NCBI RefSeq assembly: GCF_014077505.1
Contig: NZ_JACGWA010000008.1
Coordinates: 1 to 64,000, forward strand
Origin: Colwellia sp. BRX10-3
GTDB taxonomy: Bacteria; Pseudomonadota; Gammaproteobacteria; Enterobacterales; Alteromonadaceae
Reading direction: 5' to 3'
DNA: 64,000 bases
The position numbers and the translations under genes were made by a program. Shown piece after piece: positions 18,162 to 26,321 of this stretch. Below the pieces are notes generated by a model. It was not told where the DNA came from. It was given only the letters and a program-made list of their open reading frames with translations, and did not search any database. Numbering within the stretch: position 1 is the stretch's first letter; every line of letters begins with the position of its first letter.

Positions 18162-20906
18162 ATGCCAACTTCTGACCAATCACCGCTTATTTTAGTCGAT
18201 GGTTCATCTTATTTATTCCGCGCATATCACGTGCCATATTTACAAGCTTTATCAACTTCTGATGGTCAACCTACAGGGGCTATTACTGGCGTCTTGAACA
18301 TGATCAGAAGCTTGAAAAAAGACTATCCCAACGGCAATATTATCGCGATATTTGATGCCAAAGGAAAAACCTTCCGTAATGACATGTATGCTGAATATAA
18401 AGCTAATCGACCGCCAATGCCGGATGATTTACGCACGCAAATAGCGCCAATACATGACATTATTACAGCCATGGGCTTACCGCTTTTAGTTATTGATGGT
18501 GTTGAGGCGGACGATGTTATTGGCACGTTATCGCATCAAGCAACGGCGTTGGGTATTGAGACTGTGATCTCTACCGGTGATAAAGATATGGCGCAGTTAG
18601 TTAACTCGCATGTGCGTTTAATCAATACCATGACTAATGTTGAAATGGATGAAGCAGGCGTTATTGAAAAATTTGGTGTTCGCCCTGATCAGATCATCGA
18701 TTATCTAGCCTTAATGGGCGATAAAGTTGACAACATTCCAGGTGTTGATAAATGTGGCCCTAAAACCGCCGTAAAATGGTTAACCGCATATCCAACCTTG
18801 AAAGAAGTGATGGAGCACGCTGATGAAGTTAAAGGCAAAGTCGGTGAGAACCTACGTACTGCTTTAGCCCACTTACCACTTTCTTATGAACTAGCGACTA
18901 TAAAGCTTGATGTTGCACTTGAGCAAAACGCTGCCGAATTAAAACCAAGCGCACCTGATACAGCAACATTAAGAACCTTGTATCAAAAATACGAACTTAA
19001 GCGTTTATTAGCTGATTTAGATGCAGGTGACAGTAAAGCTGAGACTTCCGTTACCCCGAGCAATGATGAAGTTGCAGACTTGCCGGCTGCTGTTGAGAGT
19101 GAATATGACATTATTCTGGATAAAGCCAGCTTCAATGTTTGGCTTGAAAAATTAAAAACTGCTGAACTTTTTGCTTTTGATACTGAAACCACCAGTGTTG
19201 ATTATATGAAAGCTAAGCTAGTAGGATTGTCATTCTGTGTTGAAGTAGGTAAAGCAGCGTATGTACCATTAACACATGATTATATTGATGCTCCAGAGCA
19301 ATTAGAACTTGATTGGGTGCTTGAGCAACTTAAACCCTTATTAGAAAGTGAGACTTTGTTTAAAGTTGGGCAAAATTTAAAATACGATGCCAATGTGTTA
19401 TCGCATTATGACATTGCTATGCAGGGCATTGCTTTTGATACCATGCTTGAGTCTTACTGTTTAAATAGTGTTGCTACTCGCCATAATATGGATGCGCTCG
19501 CAGATAAGTATTTAGGCTATCAAACAGTACATTTTGAAGATATAGCAGGCAAGGGCGCTAAACAGCTAACTTTTAATCAAATTGAGATTGAAAAAGCCGG
19601 CCATTATGCCGCTGAAGATGCTGATGTTACCATGCGCTTGCATGAAGCCATTTATCCACAATTAGCAAAAATAAGTTCGCAGCTCTCGGTTTTTACTGAT
19701 ATTGAAATGCCTTTATTACCCGTACTGGCTCGTATGGAGCAGCATGGCGTGTTAATTGATTGCGATTTGCTGGCTGAACAAAGTCAGTCAATTGGTACTC
19801 GTTTGGCTGAGTTAGAAATTGAAGCACATAATTTAGCAGGTAAAAGCTTTAACTTGAGCTCACCTAAGCAGTTACAAGTCATTTTGTTTGAAGAGTTAAA
19901 AATTCCTGTTATTAAGAAAACACCTAAAGGTGCGCCTTCAACTGCTGAAGAAGTACTGCAAGAATTAGCCTTAGATTATCCATTACCGAAAGTTATACTA
20001 GAAAACAGAGGTTTAAGTAAATTAAAGTCTACTTATACTGATAAGTTACCGTTATTGGTTGGCCCAAAAACTAATCGAGTTCATACTTCTTATCACCAAG
20101 CGGTGACTGCTACAGGACGATTATCTTCGACCGATCCAAACCTACAAAATATTCCAATTCGTAGTGAAGAAGGACGTAAAATACGTCTAGCTTTTATTGC
20201 TCCGCCTGAACATAAAATTGTCGCGATAGATTATTCTCAAATTGAATTACGCATTATGGCGCATTTATCTGATGACCCAGGCTTAGTTAAAGCCTTTTCT
20301 GAAGGTAAAGATGTGCATAAAGCGACAGCAGCTGAGATATTTGCTGTACCGCTAGACGAAGTAACTAGCGACCAACGCCGAAGCGCGAAAGCGGTTAACT
20401 TTGGTTTAATTTATGGCATGTCAGCATTTGGTTTAGCAAAACAGCTCAACGTTCCTCGCCATACGGCACAAGCTTACATGGATAAATACTTTGAGCGTTA
20501 TCCTAATGTTTCTCAATACATGGAAGATACACGTCAGCAAGCAACAGAGAAAGGTTATGTAGAAACCTTATTTGGCCGTCGACTTTATTTACCTGATATT
20601 AACGCAAAAAATGGTATGCGTAAAAAAGCTGCTGAACGTGCTGCTATTAATGCGCCAATGCAGGGGACTGCTGCTGATATTATTAAAAAGGCCATGCTGG
20701 CTGTGGACAATTGGATACAAGCGCAGAATGATCCTAGAATCAAAATGACCATGCAAGTGCACGATGAATTAATTTTTGAAATTCACCAAGATATTGTTGA
20801 AGCAACAACGGCAACCTTGGTAGAGATAATGAATAATGCTATTACCATGAGCGTGCCGTTAATTGCCGAAGCAGGTATGGGTGATAACTGGGAGCAAGCT
20901 CACTAA
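18162..20906 (+). CDS. polA: DNA polymerase I
   Basis: Repair and Okazaki-fragment polymerase with three domains. The 5'-3' nuclease is N-terminal (DGSSYLFRAYH near the start, GDKDMAQLV). The 3'-5' exonuclease follows, with its catalytic FDTETTS intact. The polymerase domain has motif A DYSQIELRIMAHLS, the O-helix region RRSAKAVNFGLIYGMSAFG and motif C MQVHDELIFE. An open frame extends upstream to a TTG at 18111. The ATG at 18162 (MPTSDQSPLILVDG) gives 914 residues and aligns best with the E. coli start (MVQIPQNPLILVDG, 928 residues). The TTG at 18111 has a better AGAGAG site, so some doubt remains. A strong terminator follows. Confidence 0.95.
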   Translation: MPTSDQSPLILVDGSSYLFRAYHVPYLQALSTSDGQPTGAITGVLNMIRSLKKDYPNGNIIAIFDAKGKTFRNDMYAEYKANRPPMPDDLRTQIAPIHDIITAMGLPLLVIDGVEADDVIGTLSHQATALGIETVISTGDKDMAQLVNSHVRLINTMTNVEMDEAGVIEKFGVRPDQIIDYLALMGDKVDNIPGVDKCGPKTAVKWLTAYPTLKEVMEHADEVKGKVGENLRTALAHLPLSYELATIKLDVALEQNAAELKPSAPDTATLRTLYQKYELKRLLADLDAGDSKAETSVTPSNDEVADLPAAVESEYDIILDKASFNVWLEKLKTAELFAFDTETTSVDYMKAKLVGLSFCVEVGKAAYVPLTHDYIDAPEQLELDWVLEQLKPLLESETLFKVGQNLKYDANVLSHYDIAMQGIAFDTMLESYCLNSVATRHNMDALADKYLGYQTVHFEDIAGKGAKQLTFNQIEIEKAGHYAAEDADVTMRLHEAIYPQLAKISSQLSVFTDIEMPLLPVLARMEQHGVLIDCDLLAEQSQSIGTRLAELEIEAHNLAGKSFNLSSPKQLQVILFEELKIPVIKKTPKGAPSTAEEVLQELALDYPLPKVILENRGLSKLKSTYTDKLPLLVGPKTNRVHTSYHQAVTATGRLSSTDPNLQNIPIRSEEGRKIRLAFIAPPEHKIVAIDYSQIELRIMAHLSDDPGLVKAFSEGKDVHKATAAEIFAVPLDEVTSDQRRSAKAVNFGLIYGMSAFGLAKQLNVPRHTAQAYMDKYFERYPNVSQYMEDTRQQATEKGYVETLFGRRLYLPDINAKNGMRKKAAERAAINAPMQGTAADIIKKAMLAVDNWIQAQNDPRIKMTMQVHDELIFEIHQDIVEATTATLVEIMNNAITMSVPLIAEAGMGDNWEQAH

Positions 20907-21029
20907 ATATTGATAACAAACTTGAACATTCTATATTACTGTTGACTAAGTTTGTTTGAAATTAATTCAACCGCTTTACGTTCTTATTAAATAACGCCGA
21001 ATGATCCCTTCATGGTGTGTTGTTTATTT

Positions 21030-21055
21030 GGCCTCTATACAGAGGCCATTTTTTT
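21030..21055 (+). terminator. Intrinsic terminator of polA
   Basis: Stem GGCCTCT (21030-21036) / AGAGGCC (21041-21047) with a 4-nt loop, followed by ATTTTTTT. It separates polA from the small-RNA gene. Confidence 0.85.
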
Positions 21056-21173
21056 GGCAGCTGGTAAATGACTAACTTTCACCAACGCTGATAATTGTTA
21101 AGTGCCATAGCATAAATGCAAATGATTATTTGTGATAAAAAACCAAAATATGTAAAAAAGCTACATAATACGC

Positions 21174-21203
21174 TTTACATGCTTAGAGTTATTACTCTAT
21201 AAT
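21174..21203 (+). promoter_or_regulatory. Sigma-70 promoter with internal dyad, small RNA 1
   Basis: -35 TTTACA (21174-21179), 18-bp spacer, -10 TATAAT (21198-21203). The spacer holds the perfect dyad TAGAG-TTATTA-CTCTA (21184-21199), which runs into the first two bases of the -10. The same layout occurs at the second small-RNA promoter (35188-35217, minus strand), so the dyad is probably a shared operator. Confidence 0.8.
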
Positions 21204-21209
21204 TGCTTT

Positions 21210-21300
21210 ATCCCCAAATTGAACACCTGTTGTGATATTTGTATTTTAAGCTTCCTCTCTAGCTTTTGAGCTAACAACCAAGTTGTTGGCTCTTTTTTTT
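21210..21300 (+). ncRNA. Candidate small RNA 1, downstream of polA
   Basis: About 91 nt, bounded by a near-consensus promoter and an intrinsic terminator, with no open frame. In order: a short 5' end; the 13-nt core GAACACCTGTTGT (21221-21233); an AT-rich linker; a hairpin AAGCT/AGCTT with loop UCCUCUCU (21248-21265); and a terminator stem (21268-21278 / 21282-21292) ending in eight T. The core, the AAGCTT hairpin and the promoter are repeated in the small RNA at 35 kb. The pyrimidine-rich loop could pair with Shine-Dalgarno sequences (inference). Spot 42 lies next to polA in other gammaproteobacteria, but the Spot 42 5' end GUAGGGUACAGAGG is not present. Family unknown to me. Confidence 0.75.
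21268..21300 (+). terminator. Intrinsic terminator of small RNA 1
   Basis: 11-bp stem GAGCTAACAAC / GTTGTTGGCTC with one G-U pair and a 3-nt loop, then eight T. Confidence 0.85.
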
Positions 21301-21423
21301 GCCTTAAATATAATGTTTGGAAATTCCACACTCAACTATGCTTGGATATTTAAAATACATATTTGTAATTAAATTACTCGAAAAATGAATTTTGACGTTT
21401 TAGCAAGTTAGCAATGGTATTAC

Positions 21424-22884
21424 TTACTTATTTTTATGTGAAAGCATTGTTAAGCATAAATTTAACTGTTCGACTAATGCAGCGCAGTGATCAAAATCGC
21501 TAAGAGAAATTTCTTTATTGGAGAGAAAAACTTGCGCGGTAATCGCTCCAATCGGTGTTTGCCCAACTTTTACAGGGCAAATTAATACCGAACCCTCCGC
21601 GATAAACTCAGCTATTTCACCGGTAATATATTGATACCATTGTTTTTCCTGACGATCTTTTATCAATATCGCTTGCTCATTATCCATGGCGTAACTGAAG
21701 ACGTTATTACTATGTGAAAGAGAAAATTTAATCTGTTTTTCAACAATCTCACTGGCTATGTCGAAAGTAAAACGTGACTTAATAGCGGCTTTATCTTCAA
21801 TCATTAAAAAGAAACTGCAGTGTTCAAAAGCGAAAATTTTTGCCATAGACTTAAGCGTTAACTGGATGAACGATGTTAAGTCTGTTGATGATTTAAGTAA
21901 CTTGTTGAGTTGCATATAAGTACTGATAATGTCGCTATATTTGTGCGGATTAGGTTTTAAAACTTGATACTTGTTACCTTTGAAGTCGCTGGCATTTGGT
22001 AGCGGTTTTATATGTTTAATTAATGCTGATGCGCCATAGGAGGTTAACAACTTATTGGCATTTTCTCGAAGAGACTCAATTTTTAGCGTTAATTGCCGCT
22101 CGTTTAAACCGGTTAATTTTGCGATATCAGCTAACAGTTGATGAAACTCTTCTACACTACCCGTAGGGTTTGCTATGGTATTACTTAACTTGTCGGCAAA
22201 ATAAATTATTTGAATTTCAATGGTTCTACTTTTCGGTTTATCGAGTGCCTTTAACAGTAAGTCACTTAAGCTCCAAGTTTTGACCAGTTCAGTACTGAGT
22301 TGTGCAAAGTCACCGCCTATTTCGCTGAAACATTTTTGTCGAAAACTTTCACTTGTCATATCACCATGTGCAATTAAATTATCTGCTGACTCACCACCTA
22401 CACACCAAAAAGCAGTTTCCCCAATACGATAAAGCATTGCGGCTAAATAAAGCTCTTCCTGTGTGTCATCAGCATATTGCGGGGCCATCATTTTAGCTAA
22501 CAATCCGGCATAAAATGAACTGGCCATTGATTGTGTTAATTGATGGTGAACATCGGGATTGAGTTCTTTATTATCTAATAAACCTTCAACTAACTTGGAG
22601 GTAAGACAAATATTTTTAACCGCTCTAATACCTAACACTACTGACGCGCGAGAAACGGTGTTTACCTTATTAATACTTAAATGTTGCACACTATTAGCAA
22701 CTTTGAGTAAGCAAGATGCAAGTGCCTGATCGTGTAAAATGGCCTTACTTAATTTAGGTAAAGACGATTTATCATCATTATTAAATTTATCCAACATCCT
22801 GGCTGTTGAAGTGATGGCGGGTAATTCACTTTTTGCGATGATATCAACCCAATGTTGAATTGAGATCTGCGGTGCGTCTTTCAT
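21424..22884 (-). CDS. HDOD-GAF signalling protein
   Basis: Cytoplasmic protein with an HDOD domain (about residues 10-260, a degenerate HD-type output domain found in signalling proteins) and a C-terminal GAF-like sensor (about 325-480). HDOD-type features are SKAILHDQALASCLLKVANS and VSRASVVLGIRAVKNICLT. The role is unknown; relatives act in stress, motility or nutrient signalling. The frame is open to a GTG at 22944, but a TATAAT at 22906-22911 (minus strand) sits between that GTG and the ATG at 22884, and GGAGCAAAGAG precedes the ATG. I therefore use MKDAPQ (486 residues). Divergent from the M16 protease gene. Confidence 0.88.
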   Translation of the reverse strand: MKDAPQISIQHWVDIIAKSELPAITSTARMLDKFNNDDKSSLPKLSKAILHDQALASCLLKVANSVQHLSINKVNTVSRASVVLGIRAVKNICLTSKLVEGLLDNKELNPDVHHQLTQSMASSFYAGLLAKMMAPQYADDTQEELYLAAMLYRIGETAFWCVGGESADNLIAHGDMTSESFRQKCFSEIGGDFAQLSTELVKTWSLSDLLLKALDKPKSRTIEIQIIYFADKLSNTIANPTGSVEEFHQLLADIAKLTGLNERQLTLKIESLRENANKLLTSYGASALIKHIKPLPNASDFKGNKYQVLKPNPHKYSDIISTYMQLNKLLKSSTDLTSFIQLTLKSMAKIFAFEHCSFFLMIEDKAAIKSRFTFDIASEIVEKQIKFSLSHSNNVFSYAMDNEQAILIKDRQEKQWYQYITGEIAEFIAEGSVLICPVKVGQTPIGAITAQVFLSNKEISLSDFDHCAALVEQLNLCLTMLSHKNK

Positions 22885-23156
22885 CTCTTTGCTCCGAGTG
22901 AATAAATTATATTTTATTTTTAGCCATTTTATCGAGCGTAACACATATTTTTATAAAGTAGTTGTTAACTAATTAGTAATTTTATTAGTGTCATTGATGT
23001 TCGGTAAAACCATTAGCATTTTATTATGTCAGGGTGACCTACATATTTTAATAATTTTAGGTACTGAGTTACTGAGCGTCAAATAGATAAATTGATATGC
23101 TTTAGCATCGGAAATATTTAAGACAATATATTTAGTTATTAGAAACAGTATGAATT

Positions 23157-23190
23157 TTAGTACAATATCAGTGCTAATCTATTGTACTAA
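23157..23190. repeat. Perfect inverted repeat upstream of the M16 gene
   Basis: TTAGTACAAT (23157-23166) and ATTGTACTAA (23181-23190) are a perfect 10-bp inverted repeat with a 14-bp gap. It lies 63 bp before the M16 start, in the spacer between divergent genes. It could be an operator or a leader hairpin; there is no T-run typical of a terminator. Confidence 0.6.
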
Positions 23191-23252
23191 TTGTCTATTT
23201 CGTTAGTATTGAGTTGGGTGAATATAATCGTTTTGAATACGAGGGGAAGGTT

Positions 23253-26102
23253 TTGAATAAATGGATACTACCGGTGTTATTAACCTGTTTAACGGCATGT
23301 GAAAACACCAAAAAATCAAACGACACGCTATCTACTGTAAAAGTAGTAGGGGTTAAGTTTGTTGAGCGAGTTGATACCAAAGCAGGTAAAACAGTCATTC
23401 CATATCAAAAATATGTGCTTGATAATGGTTTAACCTTGGTACTTCATCAAGATAAGTCTGATCCCCTTGTACACGTAGATATGACCTACCATGTGGGTTC
23501 AGGCCGAGAAGAAATTGGTAAATCAGGTTTTGCTCATTTTTTCGAGCATATGATGTTTCAAGGCTCAGAAAATGTGGCAGACGACGAACATTTTAAAATA
23601 GTCACTGAATCTGGCGGTACCATGAATGGTACGACTAACAGTGATCGCACAAATTACTTTCAAACCGTGCCCGCCAATCAACTTGAAAAAATGTTGTGGC
23701 TTGAAGCTGACCGCATGGGATTTTTAGTTGATGCAGTGACCCAAGAGAAATTTGAAATTCAACGTGAAACAGTAAAAAATGAACGTGGTCAAAGTTACGA
23801 AAACCGACCTTACGGGCTGTTACGAGAGCGCGTTGCTGAAGCTATGTATCCGGTAGGACACCCATATTCGTGGCAAACAATTGGTTATATTGACGACTTA
23901 AATCGTGTGAATGTTAATGATTTAAAAGCCTTTTTCTTACGTTGGTATGGCCCTAACAATGCCACATTAACCATAGGTGGCGATCTTAATGTTGTTGAAA
24001 CCTTGGCAATGGTGAATAAATACTTCGGTAGCATTCCTCGTGGTCCTGAAGTGAAAATGCCGATAAAACCAAGCTTTACTATTGAAGGTGACCGCTATAT
24101 TTCGATGGAAGACAATGTACACTTACCTTTAGTGTATATGTCGTATCCAACGGTTAGCGTTAGGCATAAAGACGAAGCTGCGCTTGATCTACTGTCGAGC
24201 ATTTTAGGTGGTGGTAAAACCTCATTACTTTATAAAAATTTAGTTAAAAATCAGCTGGCTGTTCAGGCTTCAGTAAGTCACCCTTGTGCAGAGCTTGCTT
24301 GCACTTTCAATATGTTAGCTCTACCACATCCAGCTTCGGGCAAAACATTGGCAGATATGGAAAAAGTTATTCGTGATAGCTTACTTGAATTTGAGACCCG
24401 TGGAGTTGAAGACGACGACTTAATCAAAGCAAAAGCGGAAATGGAAGCAGGTTTTGTTTTTGGTTTGCAAAGTGTGGCGGGTAAAGTAAGCCAATTAGCG
24501 GCTAATGAAACCTTTAAAGGTAATCCAAATTACATTGAGCAAGACATAGCCCGTTATGCCAAGGTTAGCAAAGCTGATGTTATGCGTGTTTATAAAAAGT
24601 ATATTAAAAATAAACATGGCGTGATCATGAGCATTGTGCCGAAAGGGCAAAAAGCTCTGGTTGCTGCGCAAGATAACTTTACACCTGAAGCACGCGTTAT
24701 CCCTGAACTTGCTATTACCTCAGACACAGACTTACAAGTTCGTAAAGCGCAAGACAATTTCGACCGTAGCCTTATTCCGGTTGCCGGAGCAAATAAAGCT
24801 GTTGAAGTACCCCAAATGTGGCGAGAAAATTTTGCTAACGGTATCAAAATACTGGCAACAAAAAGCAGTGAAACACCAACTACTTCAATGTTAATCAAAA
24901 TTCCTGCAGGTCATTACTTTGAGACTAAAGAAAAGGCCGGTACTGCTGCTCTTTTAGCGGCAATGTTAAATGAGTCAACCACTAAACGTAGCGCTGAAGA
25001 CATGAGTAAAGCGCTGCAGAAGTTAGGTTCCTCTGTTGGAATTTCGGCAGGTAACGACTATTTAGCTATCAATATAAATACACTAACTAAGCATGTAGAT
25101 GCCACGTTAGCCTTAGTGTATGAAAAAATCACTGAGCCAGCATTTTTAGCTAGTGAGTTTGACCGCAATAAAAGCAACGCCATTCAAGGTGCTATTAATG
25201 GTAAGAAAGATGCTGGATATTTAGCGTCGAATGCTTATCGTCAATTACTGCATGCAGATAATATTGCAGCAACCTCTAGTGCTGGCTCAGAAGCTTCATT
25301 AGCTAATATCCAATTAGCTGATATTAAAGCGCTGTATCAACAGCAAGTTAAAGCCAAAGGCAGTGAAATAATATTAGTCTCTGATCTAGACAAAAAAAGT
25401 GTTTTAAAGTCACTGAGTATATTTAAGCCACTGAGCGGCGAAGGCAAAGAGTTGTTATTAAACTTGCCTGAATCGAATGTTAAGCGAGGCGTTATTTATT
25501 TAGTTAATAAAGACAATGCTGCGCAGTCAGCTATTCGCATTGGTAAGCGTTCACTTACTGAAGATGTTACTGGTGAATACTATCGTGCCTACTTAATGAA
25601 CTTCCCGTTAGGGGGGGCATTTAATAGCCGTATCAACTTAAATTTACGTGAAGATAAGGGTTATACCTATGGTGCGCGCTCGTATTTTTATGGCGATAAA
25701 TTCTCGGGTACTTATACCGCGAGTGCGGAAGTTCGTGCAGACGTAACCGACAAATCTATTATTGAGTTTGTTGAAGAAATTAATCGCTATGCTGAGCAAG
25801 GTATCAGTGATGAAGAGTTAGCCTTTATGCGTAGCGCTATCAATCAAAAAGATGCTTTAAAATATGAAACGCCGAGTCGTAAATTAGGCTTTTTAGCACA
25901 AATTTTAGAGCATGACTTAACGGCTGATTTTGTAAAAGAGCGCAATGACATTGTTGCTAATATCACTAAAACAGAAATTAACGCCTTAGCTAAAAAACAC
26001 TTAAATTTAAGTGAAATGCTAATGGTAGTGGTTGGGGACGCTAAAATCTTAAAGCCACAATTACAAGCATTAGGTTACGAAGTGATTAATTACGAAATTT
26101 AA
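23253..26102 (+). CDS. M16 family zinc metalloprotease, lipoprotein
   Basis: Pitrilysin-family protease with two M16 halves. The N-terminal half has the inverted zinc motif HFFEH (95-99) with the downstream glutamate region (FEIQRETVKNERGQ). The C-terminal half lacks HxxEH and keeps the usual NFPLGGAFNSRINLNLREDKGYTYGARS structure. The frame opens at a TTG at 23214. I place the start at the TTG at 23253, because AGGGG precedes it by 6 bases and the product then begins MNKWILPVLLTCLTAC, a complete lipoprotein signal with lipobox LTAC (Cys16). The length is then 949 residues. Likely anchored in the periplasm and degrading peptides. No partner gene adjacent. Confidence 0.92.
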   Translation: MNKWILPVLLTCLTACENTKKSNDTLSTVKVVGVKFVERVDTKAGKTVIPYQKYVLDNGLTLVLHQDKSDPLVHVDMTYHVGSGREEIGKSGFAHFFEHMMFQGSENVADDEHFKIVTESGGTMNGTTNSDRTNYFQTVPANQLEKMLWLEADRMGFLVDAVTQEKFEIQRETVKNERGQSYENRPYGLLRERVAEAMYPVGHPYSWQTIGYIDDLNRVNVNDLKAFFLRWYGPNNATLTIGGDLNVVETLAMVNKYFGSIPRGPEVKMPIKPSFTIEGDRYISMEDNVHLPLVYMSYPTVSVRHKDEAALDLLSSILGGGKTSLLYKNLVKNQLAVQASVSHPCAELACTFNMLALPHPASGKTLADMEKVIRDSLLEFETRGVEDDDLIKAKAEMEAGFVFGLQSVAGKVSQLAANETFKGNPNYIEQDIARYAKVSKADVMRVYKKYIKNKHGVIMSIVPKGQKALVAAQDNFTPEARVIPELAITSDTDLQVRKAQDNFDRSLIPVAGANKAVEVPQMWRENFANGIKILATKSSETPTTSMLIKIPAGHYFETKEKAGTAALLAAMLNESTTKRSAEDMSKALQKLGSSVGISAGNDYLAININTLTKHVDATLALVYEKITEPAFLASEFDRNKSNAIQGAINGKKDAGYLASNAYRQLLHADNIAATSSAGSEASLANIQLADIKALYQQQVKAKGSEIILVSDLDKKSVLKSLSIFKPLSGEGKELLLNLPESNVKRGVIYLVNKDNAAQSAIRIGKRSLTEDVTGEYYRAYLMNFPLGGAFNSRINLNLREDKGYTYGARSYFYGDKFSGTYTASAEVRADVTDKSIIEFVEEINRYAEQGISDEELAFMRSAINQKDALKYETPSRKLGFLAQILEHDLTADFVKERNDIVANITKTEINALAKKHLNLSEMLMVVVGDAKILKPQLQALGYEVINYEI

Positions 26103-26120
26103 CTTAAAGCAACGAAACTG

Positions 26121-26145
26121 AAGGCTGCCAACTGGCAGCCTTTTT
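26121..26145 (+). terminator. Intrinsic terminator of the M16 gene
   Basis: AAGGCTGCC (26121-26129) / GGCAGCCTT (26134-26142) with a 4-nt loop and TTTTT, 18 bp past the stop. Confidence 0.85.
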
Positions 26146-26264
26146 ACTTCCTGCAGTCTTCATTATTTTTCTCCCTGTGAATTGTTACTTTATTTTTTAC
26201 AGGGAGGAATCCATGAGAAGTGAATGAGTAAAAACAAGACTATTTAACAGGTTGGGTAGTGAAT

Positions 26265-26296
26265 AACGTTGTCAGTGTATATGCACTGACAACGTT
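26265..26296 (-). terminator. Strong 13-bp hairpin after the S10 peptidase gene
   Basis: AACGTTGTCAGTG (26265-26277) and CACTGACAACGTT (26284-26296) form a perfect 13-bp stem with a 6-nt loop, 25 bp beyond the S10 stop on the minus strand. There is no clear T-run on either side, so it may be a transcript-end stabiliser or a weak terminator rather than a classical one. Confidence 0.5.
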
Positions 26297-26321
26297 TATT
26301 AAGGCGAAAGTACTTTTTAAA

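Noticed and set aside
21210-21300. Calling small RNA 1 Spot 42 (spf) from position alone
   Set aside because: The known 5' sequence of Spot 42 is not seen; only the location next to polA agrees.
26202-26227. Good ribosome binding site followed by a four-codon frame (MRSE)
   Set aside because: Too short to support, in a convergent spacer with no promoter evidence.
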